NCBI GenBank assembly: GCA_963978905.1
Contig: OZ022259.1
Coordinates: forward strand, 21,054,068 to 21,118,067
From: Trichostrongylus colubriformis
Taxonomy: Eukaryota; Nematoda; Chromadorea; Rhabditida; Trichostrongylidae
DNA: 64,000 nucleotides
Direction: 5' to 3'
Position 1 is the first letter of the stretch. Each line of letters begins with the position of its first letter. Below are positions 1-11,370 of the stretch, one piece after another. Both the position numbers and the translations under genes were made by a program. The notes under the pieces are model-generated. The model ran no database searches, was not told where the DNA came from, and saw only the letters and a program-made list of their open reading frames with translations.

Positions 1-274
1 GCAAAGTTGGCGTGTCAAAGGATCCAGGACCTTGGTTGGACGAAGCTCCCCCATCCCCCGTACACCAGACATGGTTCCAACTGACCACCACCTATTCCGA
101 TCTCTGACCCACTTTCTCGACGGATGGCAGTTCAAAGATGACGATCATCTCAAAATCCACCTTCAAACTTTCTTCGACCAGAAACCCCGAGACTTCTACA
201 AGGAAGGTATCTATTATCTCCCTATTCGCTGACAATATATTGTTGATCATAATAGTGCATATTTTGTTGACTGA
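1..274 (+). pseudogene. mariner transposase C-terminal fragment, cut by the window edge
   Basis: The translation matches the C-terminal part of mariner-family DD34D transposases, which cut and paste DNA at TA sites. Frame 1 gives GWTKLPHPPYT up to about nt 65. Homology then continues in frame 2 with TDHHLFRSLTHFLDG and KPRDFYKEGIYYLP, so one base has been lost around nt 63-70. A TGA at 230-232 sits where family members have a Trp, and the readable tail ends at 274. The 5' part lies outside the window. This is an inactive relic; no terminal repeat could be paired because the left end is missing. Confidence 0.85.
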
Positions 275-2021
275 AGTCAGACACAAATTAAGAAAAATAA
301 GTTGGAACTTTTTCGTCATTGTGTAACAGAAATTATGGTTTGACCTAATGTATGGGTTCAGTGCGATAGCCGTATAGAATATACGTTCATTTTTGCCCGC
401 CTCGATTCACACTTGACTCTGATAATGTGCAACAACATGGAAAGTTTGTCTGTGCGATGAAAAGGCTCCCTCGAGTGGTTCTGCCAAATATTCGCAAAGT
501 ACGGTACGGAATGCAATTGACGGAACAACGGAATTTATCTTCCTCATGAGCTTTCTAGCCCTATTTCTGGATACTCTATTTCTGGATCCTAAAAACTAGC
601 TCTTCTGTGTCAGAACTGGCGCGATGGCTCCGAAGACATCATTCGGCCTGCTGGATTGGTGGGATCTCACCCCCCCCCCCCCCTTGAGCAATGAGGCCTG
701 CTCGACAAGACTTGAGTGAGAAAGTATTATAACATGTTGTGAACCACTACACTAACGTTGTGCACAGCCCTCCATCACTTTGGAACCACACGTACACATC
801 AGCGCTCAAGGGTTAACTTGACTCCTCTAGTCAGCTCCTCGTCCAGTCCGTGCGGGTGCAGACGGTTAAGCGCAACGGCTGACTCAGCCTAAGCTCGAGC
901 CACGGCAAACTTCTGGTGGAGAGGCAAAAAACTGGAGCAGAAAAATAGGCGCTCGTGGCGTCCATGTTCACTAGGTCAGTAGCTCCAGTACACGACCTAT
1001 AATAAGTAAGGATGCTTTATGCGTGGTGTATCCAGCAAGGTTCGACCATCTTTGATTACCTTGATCTCTCAAGATTGAACTCGCTTTTGCAAACCTCACT
1101 TTCCACTTCTTCCACGCATAACTTGCTTTCGGAAGAAGGCACGGGCTTAGGAGTTCCCATAGCGATTCCGACTCGGCTGGTTCCGATACACACGCTTGTC
1201 TATTCAGGAAGTTAGGAACGGAAATGTGTTTTCATACTTTCACTGAACCACGTACCTATCACTGCTTCGTTTATGTGACCTTGTTCTTTCACTTTTATAA
1301 CAACGCGGATTTTAGTGCAGAACTGTAATATTCAATACATAAAATCTTACGTAGAGATTCAAGAAAGACAACCGTGTACGAGTTGAGTGCTTATTTGGTT
1401 TCGTCAAATTTCACAAGAAATGGTGATCGCTCAGCTAGTGCTAACTTTGCATATTTTCCATTGACATGAACTTTGTTTTGGATCATTGAGAAGGCGGTTG
1501 GTTGTTGGTGTGGAAAAACTGATAGTTCCAGAACGTCACAGGGTTCTCAGTGCTCGTGCGCCTGATGTTCACTCACCTCCTTCTGCCAAGTATTTGATCT
1601 GTATTCTTCGTTTTTATTGAACTTCTGATGATGTAGTTCGAATCCGTTTCATAAAGGCGTGGGCAGTTGTCAACTGCAAAGGCAAACGAAAGAGGAAATT
1701 ATCTTGTTACCATGCTTTGTCACATGCAGCCGAAAACTGCGTCTTTGCTTAGATTACCCCACCCAATGAAAAGAAGCGTTAAAGCGCGCGGGGGTGTACC
1801 CTTACAGTAAGGCCGTGCTCACGCCAACAGGTGTGAACTCTTATGTCAGGATTTCGCAAGGCACGTCTGCGCGCCGGTTGACTGCTCTCGATGAGAATCG
1901 CGTGCAATTGCGTAAAAAAGGGCGGCTACCGTATCCACTTTTATGCTGCGAATGTCGTGACACACCGTCCGACTTCGAGTAAAAGTGCTCAAAACAAGCT
2001 GGCAGGAAGCCGTTCTGCTAA
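275..2021. other. no gene recognised; repeat ends and a 14-C tract
   Basis: No frame here has motif or splice support. A run of 14 C lies at 670-683. Two MITE-like termini occur at 1811-1822 (GGCCGTGCTCAC) and 1842-1858 (TATGTCAGGATTTCGCA). The second matches the terminal repeat of the element at 15338-15551. The frame at 1012-1215 has no supporting signal. Confidence 0.5.
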
Positions 2022-2074
2022 ACTTCTCGCATCGCGCAGGACGGATCGATATTAGGCTAGGTAGAAACAGTCAA
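2022..2074 (+). repeat. 53-bp LTR tail, 5' copy
   Basis: Matches 5162-5214 with two substitutions (2058 T/A and 2068 C/T). Similarity stops on both sides, as expected for a truncated 5' LTR followed by the internal region. Confidence 0.75.
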
Positions 2075-2742
2075 CCTGTATAGCACCATAGTCCACGCAG
2101 CAAAGCTTACGGGCATGCCACATATAGGATTCGATGCCCCCGCGCACGGTTCTGCAACCAGTGCTGTCGCGGGGATTTGTGGCAGAGATCCGTATGACAT
2201 ATTCCTCAGGAGACATGCGCAACAGTAGAATGCGCTCCCCATTATAGGTGGCACTGGGCAGGTCTAGCGCGATCGTGAGCGCGACGGGTTAGTCTCCCTA
2301 GGACCATTACGTTTGTTGCAGCTTGATTAAAGCCTGTGTGCAGTCTTGCTGGGGAAGCTCCACCCACTAAGACTAGGATGCCACGGGGAGACCCGGCATC
2401 GTAGCTGTTGCTTGGATCTAGTCGGTAGAGTTCTTCCTCATGAAGCCGTGGTAGACGAGGACGCGCCACTGGAGTAGGGGGTGCCCGTGGGAGGCCAGAT
2501 GAGGAACCGGAGGAGGCCATGGGACACCGTTAAGCGCTAATCTCCGAGCCAGGCTCAAGTCGCACATTTGCACGCAGACTAGAAATGTCCCGATTTGTCG
2601 TCAGGAGTTTTGCTCCGTCAAGTGACTGTCTATACCGTATCGCAAGGAATCTGTTGCCTTATGCTCTTTGTCGTTATAACACCTCGGCTACGCGCATGGC
2701 TACATGTTAACATCTCGATTGTCAAGACGTTCTCTACCTTGA

Positions 2743-4690
2743 GTGCCGTATGGATCATATTCGCCGATCAATATCACGACTTTTCGCCGTCCGCCTACCA
2801 GCGTATATAACGTCATCATTTCGCTTATAGGTGTATACTCGACGTATCGATCGCTACGTTCCAAACCCCATCTTTGGAAACTCTACGCTCACACGATCTT
2901 AGACTACGCGCGCCAAGGAATTGTCTAGGAGGTCCCTGAACACCTTTCGGACTACCCAAGAATATACTACATTCCTCATCAAGTAGTAGTCAAATAATCG
3001 TCAGTGACAACTAAGCATAGAGTCGTATTCGACGCATCGTCTCAGTACAGAAGAGCGCCAAGCCTCAACGATTGTCTCCATCCCTTCCCATCTATCCTTC
3101 CAGACCTTGTAGGCATTCTGTTACGTTTCCGTCTTTCGCAATATCTTCTGATTTCAGATGTGTTGAAATCATTCTTGCAGGTTCGATAGCAGCTTGATCA
3201 ATGAGATGCGACCAGATTCTTATGGCTCAAAGAGTACACTTCACCGCCTACAGACGATAACATTAAGATTTTTAGATTTACTCGTGCTCCTTTCGGTATA
3301 ACTGCATCACCTCTTCTTTTAGCCGCATCAATACTCTACTATCTCCGGCGAGCGAACAACCCGCTGAACAAGGAAATCGAACAGAACACCTACGCTGACA
3401 ACATCATCCTAAGCGCATCATCAATACCAGAAGCCGTTCGTAAGTATCAAGAGTCGAAAGCATTGTTCCTTTTCTATGCATATGAATCTTCGACAGTTTT
3501 GTGAAACTCGCCCGCGGTCAACGACGCTATCGCGCCAGTAGATCGCATGGACAGTTTCTCACATTCTTCGTTGTCAGGTATCGGTTGGAGTTCGCATTTA
3601 GACCACCTTGTCATTCCATTCAGTACCGTTATGCATGAGATCATCTCTAGACGTACAGCGCTTAAAGCTCTTGCTTCTATGTTTGACCCACTAGGTCTTC
3701 TGTCACCATTCCCACCCCGTTCAAACTCATTCTACAGGATATGTGGTCAAAGTCCTATCAAAGGGATGATCCTCTCGACCAGTTCGACATTCCAACTTGT
3801 CCGGTACATTCAACATTGGTTACCGCCAATACCTCGTTGTATTGTGCCAGTTAACGCCATTTCATTCAAACTCGTAGTCTTTGGAGACGCCTCTAAACGT
3901 CCGTATGATCTTGTGTATATCTTCTATGTTGTACCGCAACATCGGTCTCACTTCACTTGGTTATGGCTTAATCTCTGCTAGGACCTCGCAAACCCCTTAC
4001 CATGCCACGCATGGAATTACTAGCTACGCTTGTTCGGCTAGCTCTGTTTGTGCACTCGCAACTGCATCCCAACATCTCAGCAGTACGTCTTCTCAGATCC
4101 TTAAATAGTCCTCCATTGGATTCTCTACTCGTTCACTACGTATCTTGTCAACAACAGATCAAGGAAATTCAGTCCATCTTGGCTTACTTTGAGTCGCTTG
4201 ATATTTCTTCTCGTTTCTACTACGTCCAGTCGAAATGTAATTCTGCAGACTGTGCATCAAGAGGTATTTCTACCACTCCAGCTCATCAACAACACATTAG
4301 TGGTCAGGACCATCATTTCTTCGTTTACCACCAGCACAGTGGCCGCACATCAACATCTCGCGTTGCCACCGGAAGTCGATCAGCAAGTTTAGCAGGAATA
4401 TCAGACACTTCTGTCTTTATCTTCATCACAATACGTTTCGCCTATTCGTTTTAAGGCTATTAGTCGCTGTAATACGCTTGTTCGTTCCACAGCTTACGTT
4501 CTTAAACTCATATCCATCTTATTCGCTCGTATTCGTCGCACACCCTCTTCGTTCGACGCTACGCAGTTCACTTCTTCTGTGTACATTTCGCTCACGGAAT
4601 TTGCCACAGCAGAAACTCTACATATCAAGGAGCACTATCGCAAAAACGAAATCCTTCTTGAACGTCTCCCTCTGCATGGTATTAACGCAC
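2743..4690 (+). pseudogene. BEL/Pao pol: RT, RNase H and integrase N-terminus, disabled
   Basis: Motifs in order: PHLWKLYAHTILDYARQGIV then YYIPHQVVVK before the RT; TTKHRVVFDASS, SLNDCL and LPDLVGILLRF (3004-3120); FTRAPFGITASP (about 3280-3310); YADN in place of the YVDN-type catalytic box (about 3397); MFDPLGLLSPF (about 3680); a FGDAS RNase H start (about 3880); LPRMELLATL (about 4005); YYVQSKCNSADCASRG (about 4216-4265); and an HxxxH-like IKEHYRKNEILLERL segment (about 4630-4665). In-frame stops interrupt it at 2926, 2995, 3190, 3205 and 3502. Frame shifts occur near 3480, 3980-4002 and 4454. The product cannot be functional. Confidence 0.85.
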
Positions 4691-5161
4691 ATCGTTTACC
4701 CACAGGACTCATTTGTTGTTCATACCGTATACATTAAGCTTCTAACAGTCCGCTTATACAGAGCTTATATTCACTATGTGTCATATAACTTCATTCGTGC
4801 ATATATCGTCAGATACACCTGACATTCCAGGTAGATTTCCTTATTTCTTACTACTAGTATTTTGTAGTTCTAACATGGTGAAGTCCATTGGATGCCTAAC
4901 TCTATTTTCAGTATTCAATCATAGTTCTCAAAACTCAGGTAACCTTCGAGTATCCTTTATTCACAGTATTTATCATTGCCTTGTAGTTCTCATGTCAATT
5001 TCATTCCACATGTAGTGCTCATAGTTACAAAAGTTCTCATTCATAAAGTTATGTGGTGGTTACTAGTTGTCATGGCATTCGGTACTCGCTAGGCTAGAAC
5101 GTCACGCTTGTAGTTATATCTCGCATCACGCTTTACGCATCGTACGTCGGTCCTCGGTCAC

Positions 5162-5214
5162 ACTTCTCGCATCGCGCAGGACGGATCGATATTAGGCAAG
5201 GTAGAAATAGTCAA
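5162..5214 (+). repeat. 53-bp LTR tail, 3' copy
   Basis: Partner of 2022-2074. It marks the probable 3' end of the BEL/Pao element; downstream sequence is unrelated to that after the 5' copy. Confidence 0.75.
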
Positions 5215-5877
5215 TCGATTTATCACGCACGCATCGCAGCTGCACGCAAGCATAGTGGGGAAGCGAGGCCCGATCGAGCCGCGTGACAGCAGGCAGACCA
5301 CCGCAGGTGCAGAGCATTCGCAAAAGAAGCGCAGCTATTCCTTTCCTCGGTGTGTATGCACCAGGATTCCCACGTTTTCCGTCGCGATCCGTCGGAATCG
5401 CCGATGCACACCCCACACCTTAAGACGGGTCACGACAGCGAAGTTGCAATGCCTCAACCTTTTCCAGATGCTACCATTACGTAGCGATGAAATGGAACTG
5501 ATATCCCACATGAGGAGACAGTCGCAGCATGTGATTTCTAGGCATTTCCCAATGTCTTCGAATCTTTTTGAGGAATCACCTTTCGAGAGCCACCCCGGTG
5601 CGCTATCACGGCGCTATAAATACTAGAATCCATTCCCACACCAACCATTTTGCTCAGTTGACCAGTAAGGGAGCTGAGGTGGATGGCGTTGGAGTGAATT
5701 TGAGCACGTATAGCGCTTCAATAGCGCCCCGGGGCGGTGCGAAAACTGTGCAGCCTAGGGTCCAAGGAGCTACTGCCCCATGACTAAGTCGACCTGTCTG
5801 GTTATCGTGGAATGTGCTGTCGTTATAGCTCACGATGTCAAGACGGGCAGGGCCCTATGGGCTCGTTTTGTAAAGTA
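5215..5877. other. GC-rich flank of the BEL element, no supported gene
   Basis: Frames of about 120 codons on the plus strand and 75 on the minus strand overlap at 5192-5626, but neither shows a domain, a start context or splice signals. They look like chance frames in GC-rich sequence. Confidence 0.4.
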
Positions 5878-7352
5878 TTAGGTTGTCAAAAAAGTTTTTT
5901 CGTTTTTTAAATATGCGTTTTCCCTCCAAACTGCTCTCCAGCAATTTCTTCTGTACATACACATGTAGTACAAGTTCACACGCATCTACAGGTATCATTG
6001 TCTTCCATCTCCCGGATAACCTTTTTCAGCAAAATATATTCAGTGGTCCAAAAGGTTGTTTTGTTTTTTGAAGCAATTCATTTTTACACTTTATTACAAA
6101 ACACAGAGCATGCTACAAAACAAGGTAATCACCATTTTGTTCTACCACTCTTCACCACCTTTCAGGCAAATTTGCTATGCCATCCGCATGGAATTGTTCT
6201 GGCTTTGATTTGAAGAAGTTGCACAACACCGTTCCATGTCAGCTTCATTATCGAAAGTTTTTTTTTGAATGTCGTTAGATTGGGAAAGGAAAGGATGATA
6301 ATTCGATGGAACAAGATCAGGGCTATAAGATGGATGGGGCAGCACTTTTCATCCTAGCTCGAGAATTTTTCGGCGAGTCGCTTTTGCTTTATGTGGGCGA
6401 GCTCTATCGTGTAGGAAAAGAATCGTCTCATGGTTCGGATGTTGCTCTGTGATTTTCGCTACCAGAATATATGGCTGCTGACAGTATAGGTCTGCTGTTA
6501 GTATAGTGTTGCAAGCCAGTACCCGCAATCGTTCGTTATCGACCTCCGATGGGGGTTCGGACAGGTCAGAATCTTCGACGTTGTAGTTGCCTTCTCGGAA
6601 GTTTCAACCAAAGTTGTGCCACAAGTTCAGACATTGGACCCTCCTGGAATACAGCGTTTATACGACGACTGGATTCGGTTGCTGGAGGCCATACTTGAAA
6701 TCATGCAGTAGAATGCCCCAAAAAGTATTTTCACTGCATTCGAAGATAGTCGATATCTGAACTTGTGGCACAACTTTGGTTGAAAACGCTTTCGAGAAGG
6801 CAACTACAACGTCGAAGATTCTGACCGGTCCGAACCCCTATCGGAGGTCGATAACGAACGATTGCGGGTGCTGGCTTGCAACACTATACTAACAGCAGAC
6901 ATATACTGTCAGCAGCCGTATATTCCGGTCGCGAAATTAGAGAGAAACGTCCGAAACATGACACGATTCTTTTCCTACACGATAATGCTCGCCCACATAT
7001 TGTAAAAAAGACTCGCCGAAAAACTCTCAAGCTTGGATAGGAATTGCTACCCCATTCACCTTATAGCACTGATCATGCTCCATCGAACTATCATCTTTTC
7101 CTTTCAAAATTTAACGCCATTCAAAGAAAAACCTTTGATAATGAAGATGACATGGAACGGTGTCGTGCAACTTCTTCAAATCAAAGCCACAACAATTCCA
7201 TGCTGATGGCATAGCAAATTTGCCTGAAAGGTGGTGAAGAGTGGTAGAACAAAATGGTGATTACCTTGTTTTATAGTATGCTCTGTATTTTGTAATAAAG
7301 TGTAGAACTGAATTGCTTCAAAAACGAAAAAAAAACTTTCTCGACAACCTAA
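5878..7352. mobile_element. head-to-head (fold-back) mariner element
   Basis: The ends are TTAGGTTGTC at 5878-5887 and its complement at 7343-7352. Both are flanked by TA (5876-5877 and 7353-7354), the target duplication of the Tc1/mariner superfamily. Inside, about 590-bp arms at 6045-6637 and 6752-7350 are inverted copies of the 3' half of a mariner, separated by a spacer of about 115 bp. The left side carries an extra 3'-end segment (5878-6044) resembling the arms of the element at 17354-18022. The transposase-like reading points outward in both arms, so this is a non-autonomous palindromic derivative. Confidence 0.85.
6960..7290 (+). pseudogene. mariner transposase C-terminal relic in the right arm
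   Basis: Reads FLHDNARPHIVKKTRRKTLKLG, a stop in place of Trp, then LLPHSPYSTDHAPSNYHLFLS, and later FDNEDDMERCRATSS. The HDNARPH and HxPYSxDxAPxxYHLF blocks are the DD34D hallmarks. At least one stop and several substitutions disable it. The left arm carries the mirror image on the minus strand (about 6440-6110). Confidence 0.8.
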
Positions 7353-7867
7353 TACATTCAAGCTCACACCAGGGGGCAGACGCTCTTACGACGACTCACT
7401 ACGCGGGTTCCGTCTTCACTGGCCTGATACACCAGTCATGATACCTCCTTCCCTCTCCTAGGCATTCCTCGTCATCCCTGGAACCACCGACCCCACACGT
7501 GTTTGTTTTCGCGATAGCAGTAGCAGCTCCCTTTATATTGCTTTCCTCTGCCTTTTTATGCAATGCAATTCGCATATTTGGTCATATAAATACTAGTACT
7601 CCTCATAAAACACATTAGACAAGTTGCATCTAATGGTTGTCTTTCTTGCAGGATACTATATATAGTGGTTACTGGAGACCCAGCAGTCGTAGTTGCATAC
7701 CCACGCCTGTAGCAAGTAGACTCGCAGGGAGTGGGCCCTTTTGATACCCAAGTGTTGCCGTTGATCCGGTGCGGTCGAGCCACTCGATACAGTCATTAAA
7801 GGCACTTTCCGCGATAGGAGAATAACCATAATCGGGGGTCAGTAATGATCGCAGAGGCGCTAATTTA

Positions 7868-8904
7868 CTCACAAGGGAAGGACCCCAGGTCGAAGTGGCC
7901 GTCCGGAATGGGATACATATGGTCCGACTCATTTTCGGACGCTGATGCCGAATCTGTATTCGAAATTTGCAGAACGATTCTCTGAGCAAAGTTATGGAGG
8001 TTTTTCTGTGACGAGGCACTATCACATCAGCGCGGCCGTTTGCATAGCAGGCAACGGCCTCAGTGGCTCACTGGTAGTGTTGCGGATCTGCAGGACCAGG
8101 GCCGTGGGTTTGCTCCCCGCCGGTGCGGGTTTTTTTGCACTTTGTATTTAATTGCCAGCAAGTGCTTTCCTTTCACTTTTGGACGTTTCCTTGTACTGGA
8201 ACCTACCGCACCCATCACTCTGCCGCTTTAATTGTAACTACTAACATTACTCACAAGGGAAGGATACCGAGTTGAAGAGATTCCCGTACCACACGAATTA
8301 GGCGTTGTTGCGTAAAAAGATTATGATATTTGCGCACAGGAGGTCAAATTATCCCTCTGTGCAAAGTTTCAGCCAAATCCAGTTTTTGGTCCAACTTCGG
8401 AATATTGGGGGTGGCCAGGGGATAAAGTGGTAGTTTTTGAATTTTCTCCTACAGAAAACCCTGCAACCTGAACAAGGTAGCCTACACATACCTTTCACAC
8501 TTGCCCATCGCACTAAATGTACGAAACAAGCATCAAATAAGAGCATTTCCTAAGCAAGGGTCAACGACTTCTCCTTCGTTCAGTGGGTTGCCAGCCAATA
8601 GCCCATCAATTTTTCCGAGATTTGGTCAAATCCTCGAATTGGCTGAAAACTTGTCCCATAGGGTAATTTGATCCCCTGAACAGGAGAATCACACTGGTTT
8701 TGCGTGAAAACGTCTGGCTCGCGTGCCATAGGCTTCACCTACCATATGATAGTGCTGTTTTTTCAAAAAAACCTCCATAACTCCGCCCAGAGAATCGTTC
8801 TGCAAATTTCGAATACAGATTCGAGATCAGCGTCCAAAAATACGTCGGACCATCTGTATCCCAATCCGAATGGCCACTTCGACATGTGGTCCTTCCCTTG
8901 TCAG
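7868..8904. repeat. fold-back repeat with internal insertions
   Basis: Terminal CTCACAAGGGAAGGACC (7868 onward) is inverted at 8888-8904. The left arm (7868-8015) and right arm (about 8755-8904) are complementary over the segment containing TTCGAAATTTGCAGAACGAT. A second copy of the left terminus starts at 8248, so two copies may be fused. The loop holds a tRNA-like SINE (8056-8139). The same family recurs at 20049-20512. No coding capacity is visible. Confidence 0.7.
8056..8139 (+). repeat. tRNA-derived SINE head (A box, B box, T-run)
   Basis: An A-box-like TGGCTCACTGGTAG lies at 8064-8077 and a B-box-like GGTTTGCTCCC at 8107-8117. A run of seven or more T follows at about 8130, where RNA polymerase III would stop. 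The spacing fits a tRNA-like internal promoter, but the arms do not fold as a clean tRNA, so this is read as a SINE or tRNA relic. Confidence 0.55.
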
Positions 8905-9371
8905 TAGCAGAGAAAAAACCAGCAAAAAAGACCAAGAACCTCAGAGATGGGAGCATCATCTCGAAAGACCTCAGACGAGAGCCGTGCCGCGAAAATCGGC
9001 GTTCGGACGAGTTGTCCGAAACTAGGCTTCTTGCCACTTTTGTTTCTGTCGAAAATCAATCACTCAGCTGATTTCTCCCCTGCTGTTGAGTCTGTTTTTA
9101 TTATTCATTATTGTTTGTTTATTATTTGTTTTAATTTTATTAATTATGGTGTTTTTGATTCCCCATGTGAAAACCCACCAACGCCATCTACTTCCATTCT
9201 ACCTTACCCTCAGTCGCTGGATTGCATCATTTTCTTCACAAGAGCTGTGAAGCATGATTCTAGCTGGTTTAAACGATTGATGTGCTTAGTGTAGAGTGCT
9301 CTGCGTTTTTTTTTATTGAATAATGATTAGCAAACTATCACATAGTGGTAAAGTAGGTTGCTTTATTACAG
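8905..9371. other. no gene seen; AT-rich spacer upstream of the CSTF1-like exon
   Basis: No upstream WD-repeat exon was recognised here, although the exon beginning at 9372 is preceded by a proper acceptor (CTTTATTACAG). Confidence 0.4.
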
Positions 9372-9660
9372 GAAGTTACTTTTGTGGCGTTCCATCCACG
9401 TACGTGAACAGATCTTAGCCTTCGGTTTCACCGACAAAACTGTCAAGCTATTTGTTTTTTCCAAGACCGCTGTGAAGAAAGCGATGAAAACGCTATCGGT
9501 GAGTGAGTGTGACAGTACTTGTTTTACGATGCTATTGAGCTCTGTAGTAAATCATCTGGAAACATGAATTTGCAGGAAGTGTTCCCTCTTCAAGCATTGT
9601 CGTTTTATCCTGGCGGAGGATTCTTGTTAGTCACCATCCCCCGATATTTACCCGGGGGTC
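9372..9660 (+). pseudogene. cleavage stimulation factor subunit 1 (CstF-50)-like fragment
   Basis: CstF-50 is the WD40 subunit of the nuclear mRNA 3'-end cleavage complex. Exon A (9372-9498) follows CTTTATTACAG and reads EVTFVAFHPR, then EQILAFGFTDKTVKLFVFSK. It matches the CstF-50 segment that in animals reads roughly VTCLAFHPTEQILASGSRD. The two halves are in different frames because CGTA is repeated near 9399-9406. A 77-bp intron (9499-9575, GTGAGT to TTTGCAG) leads to exon B from 9576, LQALSFYPGGGFLLV, matching SISFHPSGDFILV. Similarity fades after about 9630, apart from a frame-shifted HHP. No other CstF exons are seen, so this is probably a partial duplicate or pseudogene; an assembly or base error remains possible. 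Confidence 0.7.
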
Positions 9661-10294
9661 AATCGGCTGCGGCAGGGTTGATAGATGGTGCGATTATCCG
9701 GAAAGTACCTTCAAAGGCACTGGACGGGCTAAGGGAAAAGTGAGAACTGTAGACACATGTTTTTTAAGAACAAACCGTTTACTTAAAAGAGGTGATGTGT
9801 GACGAAACTCGCACTGAAAAAGCGCGTCTTGGGGTCATATAACGATTCCGCAGTAGGGCGTGTCGTTCTGCAGTTCATAAGCCGGACGAGTTGCCGGCGA
9901 GGGCGGAACATCGTTCGCAGCCGACTGGTTTAGCACTTCCGCCCGTCTGCAGTCTAGTGACGCAGAGAAGCGTGTTTTCGAGTTTCTATTCCAGGAATTT
10001 TCAACAAACACTTCTGATTACCAAGAGCGTCCATCAACCTCTTGGTTTTTCGGTAGCAGTCTCGTTCTCTGAAGCTATGCCTTCAAAGGTTCTTGTTGCT
10101 ATTCGCTGTGAAAGTGCAGGAAGTTCAAACTATTGCAGTTTAAACTATATTTCAACTATTAAAAATCGATTTTGTTTTTATACATGTGTTTGAATGTCAG
10201 TAAATTTGCACAGAACAACTGCATATCAAAACAAACACAATATTATTCGTTAAACTTAACACATCACAAAATGTCATCACATCGTATCACGATA
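9661..10294. other. no gene recognised
   Basis: An open frame at 9891-10193 (+) carries no known motif and could not be linked to the CstF-like exons by phase or splice signals. Confidence 0.35.
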
Positions 10295-10898
10295 TCACGT
10301 TTTCTTCTCGCTTTTCGACCCATACAGCAATTCGGTGTCGGCTTTCGCAGAGCCGATATTGAAGGGTACGATTTTGATGAAATTCGGGAACTGTGCCTCT
10401 TTTGTGCACGGAATCACGTCTTGATGTGATGGACAGAAATACAACTTACAAATCGAACATACGTGCCCAGGACGGTTCGGGCATTGCAGGATCACGCATT
10501 CTCGTGTGCTTCTGAAAAACTGGGTGTTACTAATATATAATTTGACTCATCTCTACTTAAAAGGTGACTCATCTCTGCTTAAAAGGTGCAATTAACTCGG
10601 ATGCAAGCAAGAAAAAAAGTATTTAAAAACCATTGATATCAACAGACCTATTCGCAATGGAAGACAAACTGTGTGCAAACTTCTTCACAACGATTCTTTC
10701 TTTGGGAGCGGCTGAGAACAGTGCCGCCACGGTGCGGGGGTCTTGGATCTGGAAATTTACAGGTAATGTCAAAGAAAGGAATCTTTTTGAATAATGGTTC
10801 TTCACAGCCGTAATGAAAGAGATAGTGGTCAGGCCACCAGTGCACCCAGTGCAGGCAGGTGGGCGGATTCGTGCACGCATCATTCGTGTCCTGTCCAT
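10295..10898 (-). CDS. three-exon 136-codon protein with a Cys/His zinc-type motif
   Basis: Model: exon A 10898-10806 (ATG, 31 codons, ends phase 0 before GTGAAG); exon B 10748-10648 after a perfect TTTCCAG acceptor, ending before GTCTGT; exon C 10511-10295 after TTTTTCAG, ending in TGA. Introns are 57 and 136 bp, and the phases match at both joins. Exon A has a CTGC pair, exon B is a helical segment (DPRTVAALFSAAPKERIVVK), and exon C holds C-x4-C-x7-C-x2-C-x4-C-x2-H (RECVILQCPNRPGHVCSICK, then YFCPSH). The spacing suggests zinc binding and recalls the Cys-rich tails of piggyBac-like transposases, but that is a guess. The start is not certain; a further 5' exon could exist. The plus strand also has open frames here, but with more biased composition. 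Confidence 0.55.
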
Positions 10899-11370
10899 GG
10901 TCAGAGATCAGGTAAAGTTAGCATTATCAGAAGGAGGACCACATGTGCTTCTTCCGGGTGAAGGAGTTATATCTAGTTCCTATAGTTTTTTGGTCCCAAA
11001 TCGCTCGATTCGATCGGCGCCTTCAGAACTGTCGCCGCAGCACTGTCTGTGTCCATATCTAAGATTTGAGCTGTGCACCCAAAAGATAATCAATCGATAA
11101 TCATACCACGGCTGCCTAGTACAAAACATGACTATTGACTGACGCCCTTTTTTGGAGATCGACCAATCAAAATTTCTTCAGAGGTGCATGAGTTCTCCTC
11201 AAAAGTGCGTGAGGGATGTCAACCAATTGCCGCGAGTGTGTTGAAGAAATTTTCAAAAAACACGACCCCTCACCCAGAATACGATCTCCGTTGAGGACAA
11301 TCCAAGGTTTCCGACATCATGACCTTGGCTTTGTCTATTTAAGAGATCGCTGTTTCTCTGTGAAACGAAC
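10899..11370. other. unassigned sequence upstream of the Cys/His gene
   Basis: A minus-strand reading MDTDSAAATVLKAPIESSDL near 11058-10990 looks protein-like and could be a 5' exon of the gene at 10295-10898, but no donor connects it. Confidence 0.25.

Larger units (their letters stand above)
2022..5214 (+). mobile_element. decayed BEL/Pao LTR retrotransposon
   Basis: A BEL/Pao-type pol reading lies between two direct copies of a 53-bp sequence, at 2022-2074 and 5162-5214. The copies differ at 2 positions and both end in AGTCA. They are read as the 3' ends of the two LTRs. The 5' LTR keeps only this 53-bp tail, so the element is truncated or interrupted upstream. The 3' LTR probably begins somewhere after 4740, but its start cannot be fixed. 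The integrase core is missing. Known of the family: BEL/Pao elements encode gag, protease, RT, RNase H and integrase in one polyprotein. Confidence 0.8.

Noticed and set aside
5192..5626. Overlapping frames of 74-123 codons after the BEL element
   Set aside because: Open on both strands in GC-rich DNA with no start context or motif.
8056..8139. Functional tRNA gene
   Set aside because: A and B boxes are present but the acceptor and T stems do not pair cleanly; it sits in a repeat loop.
10657..11100. Plus-strand two-exon model (MEDKLCANFFTT...)
   Set aside because: The minus strand gives three exons with matching phases, better acceptors and a Cys/His motif; the plus reading is likely antisense.
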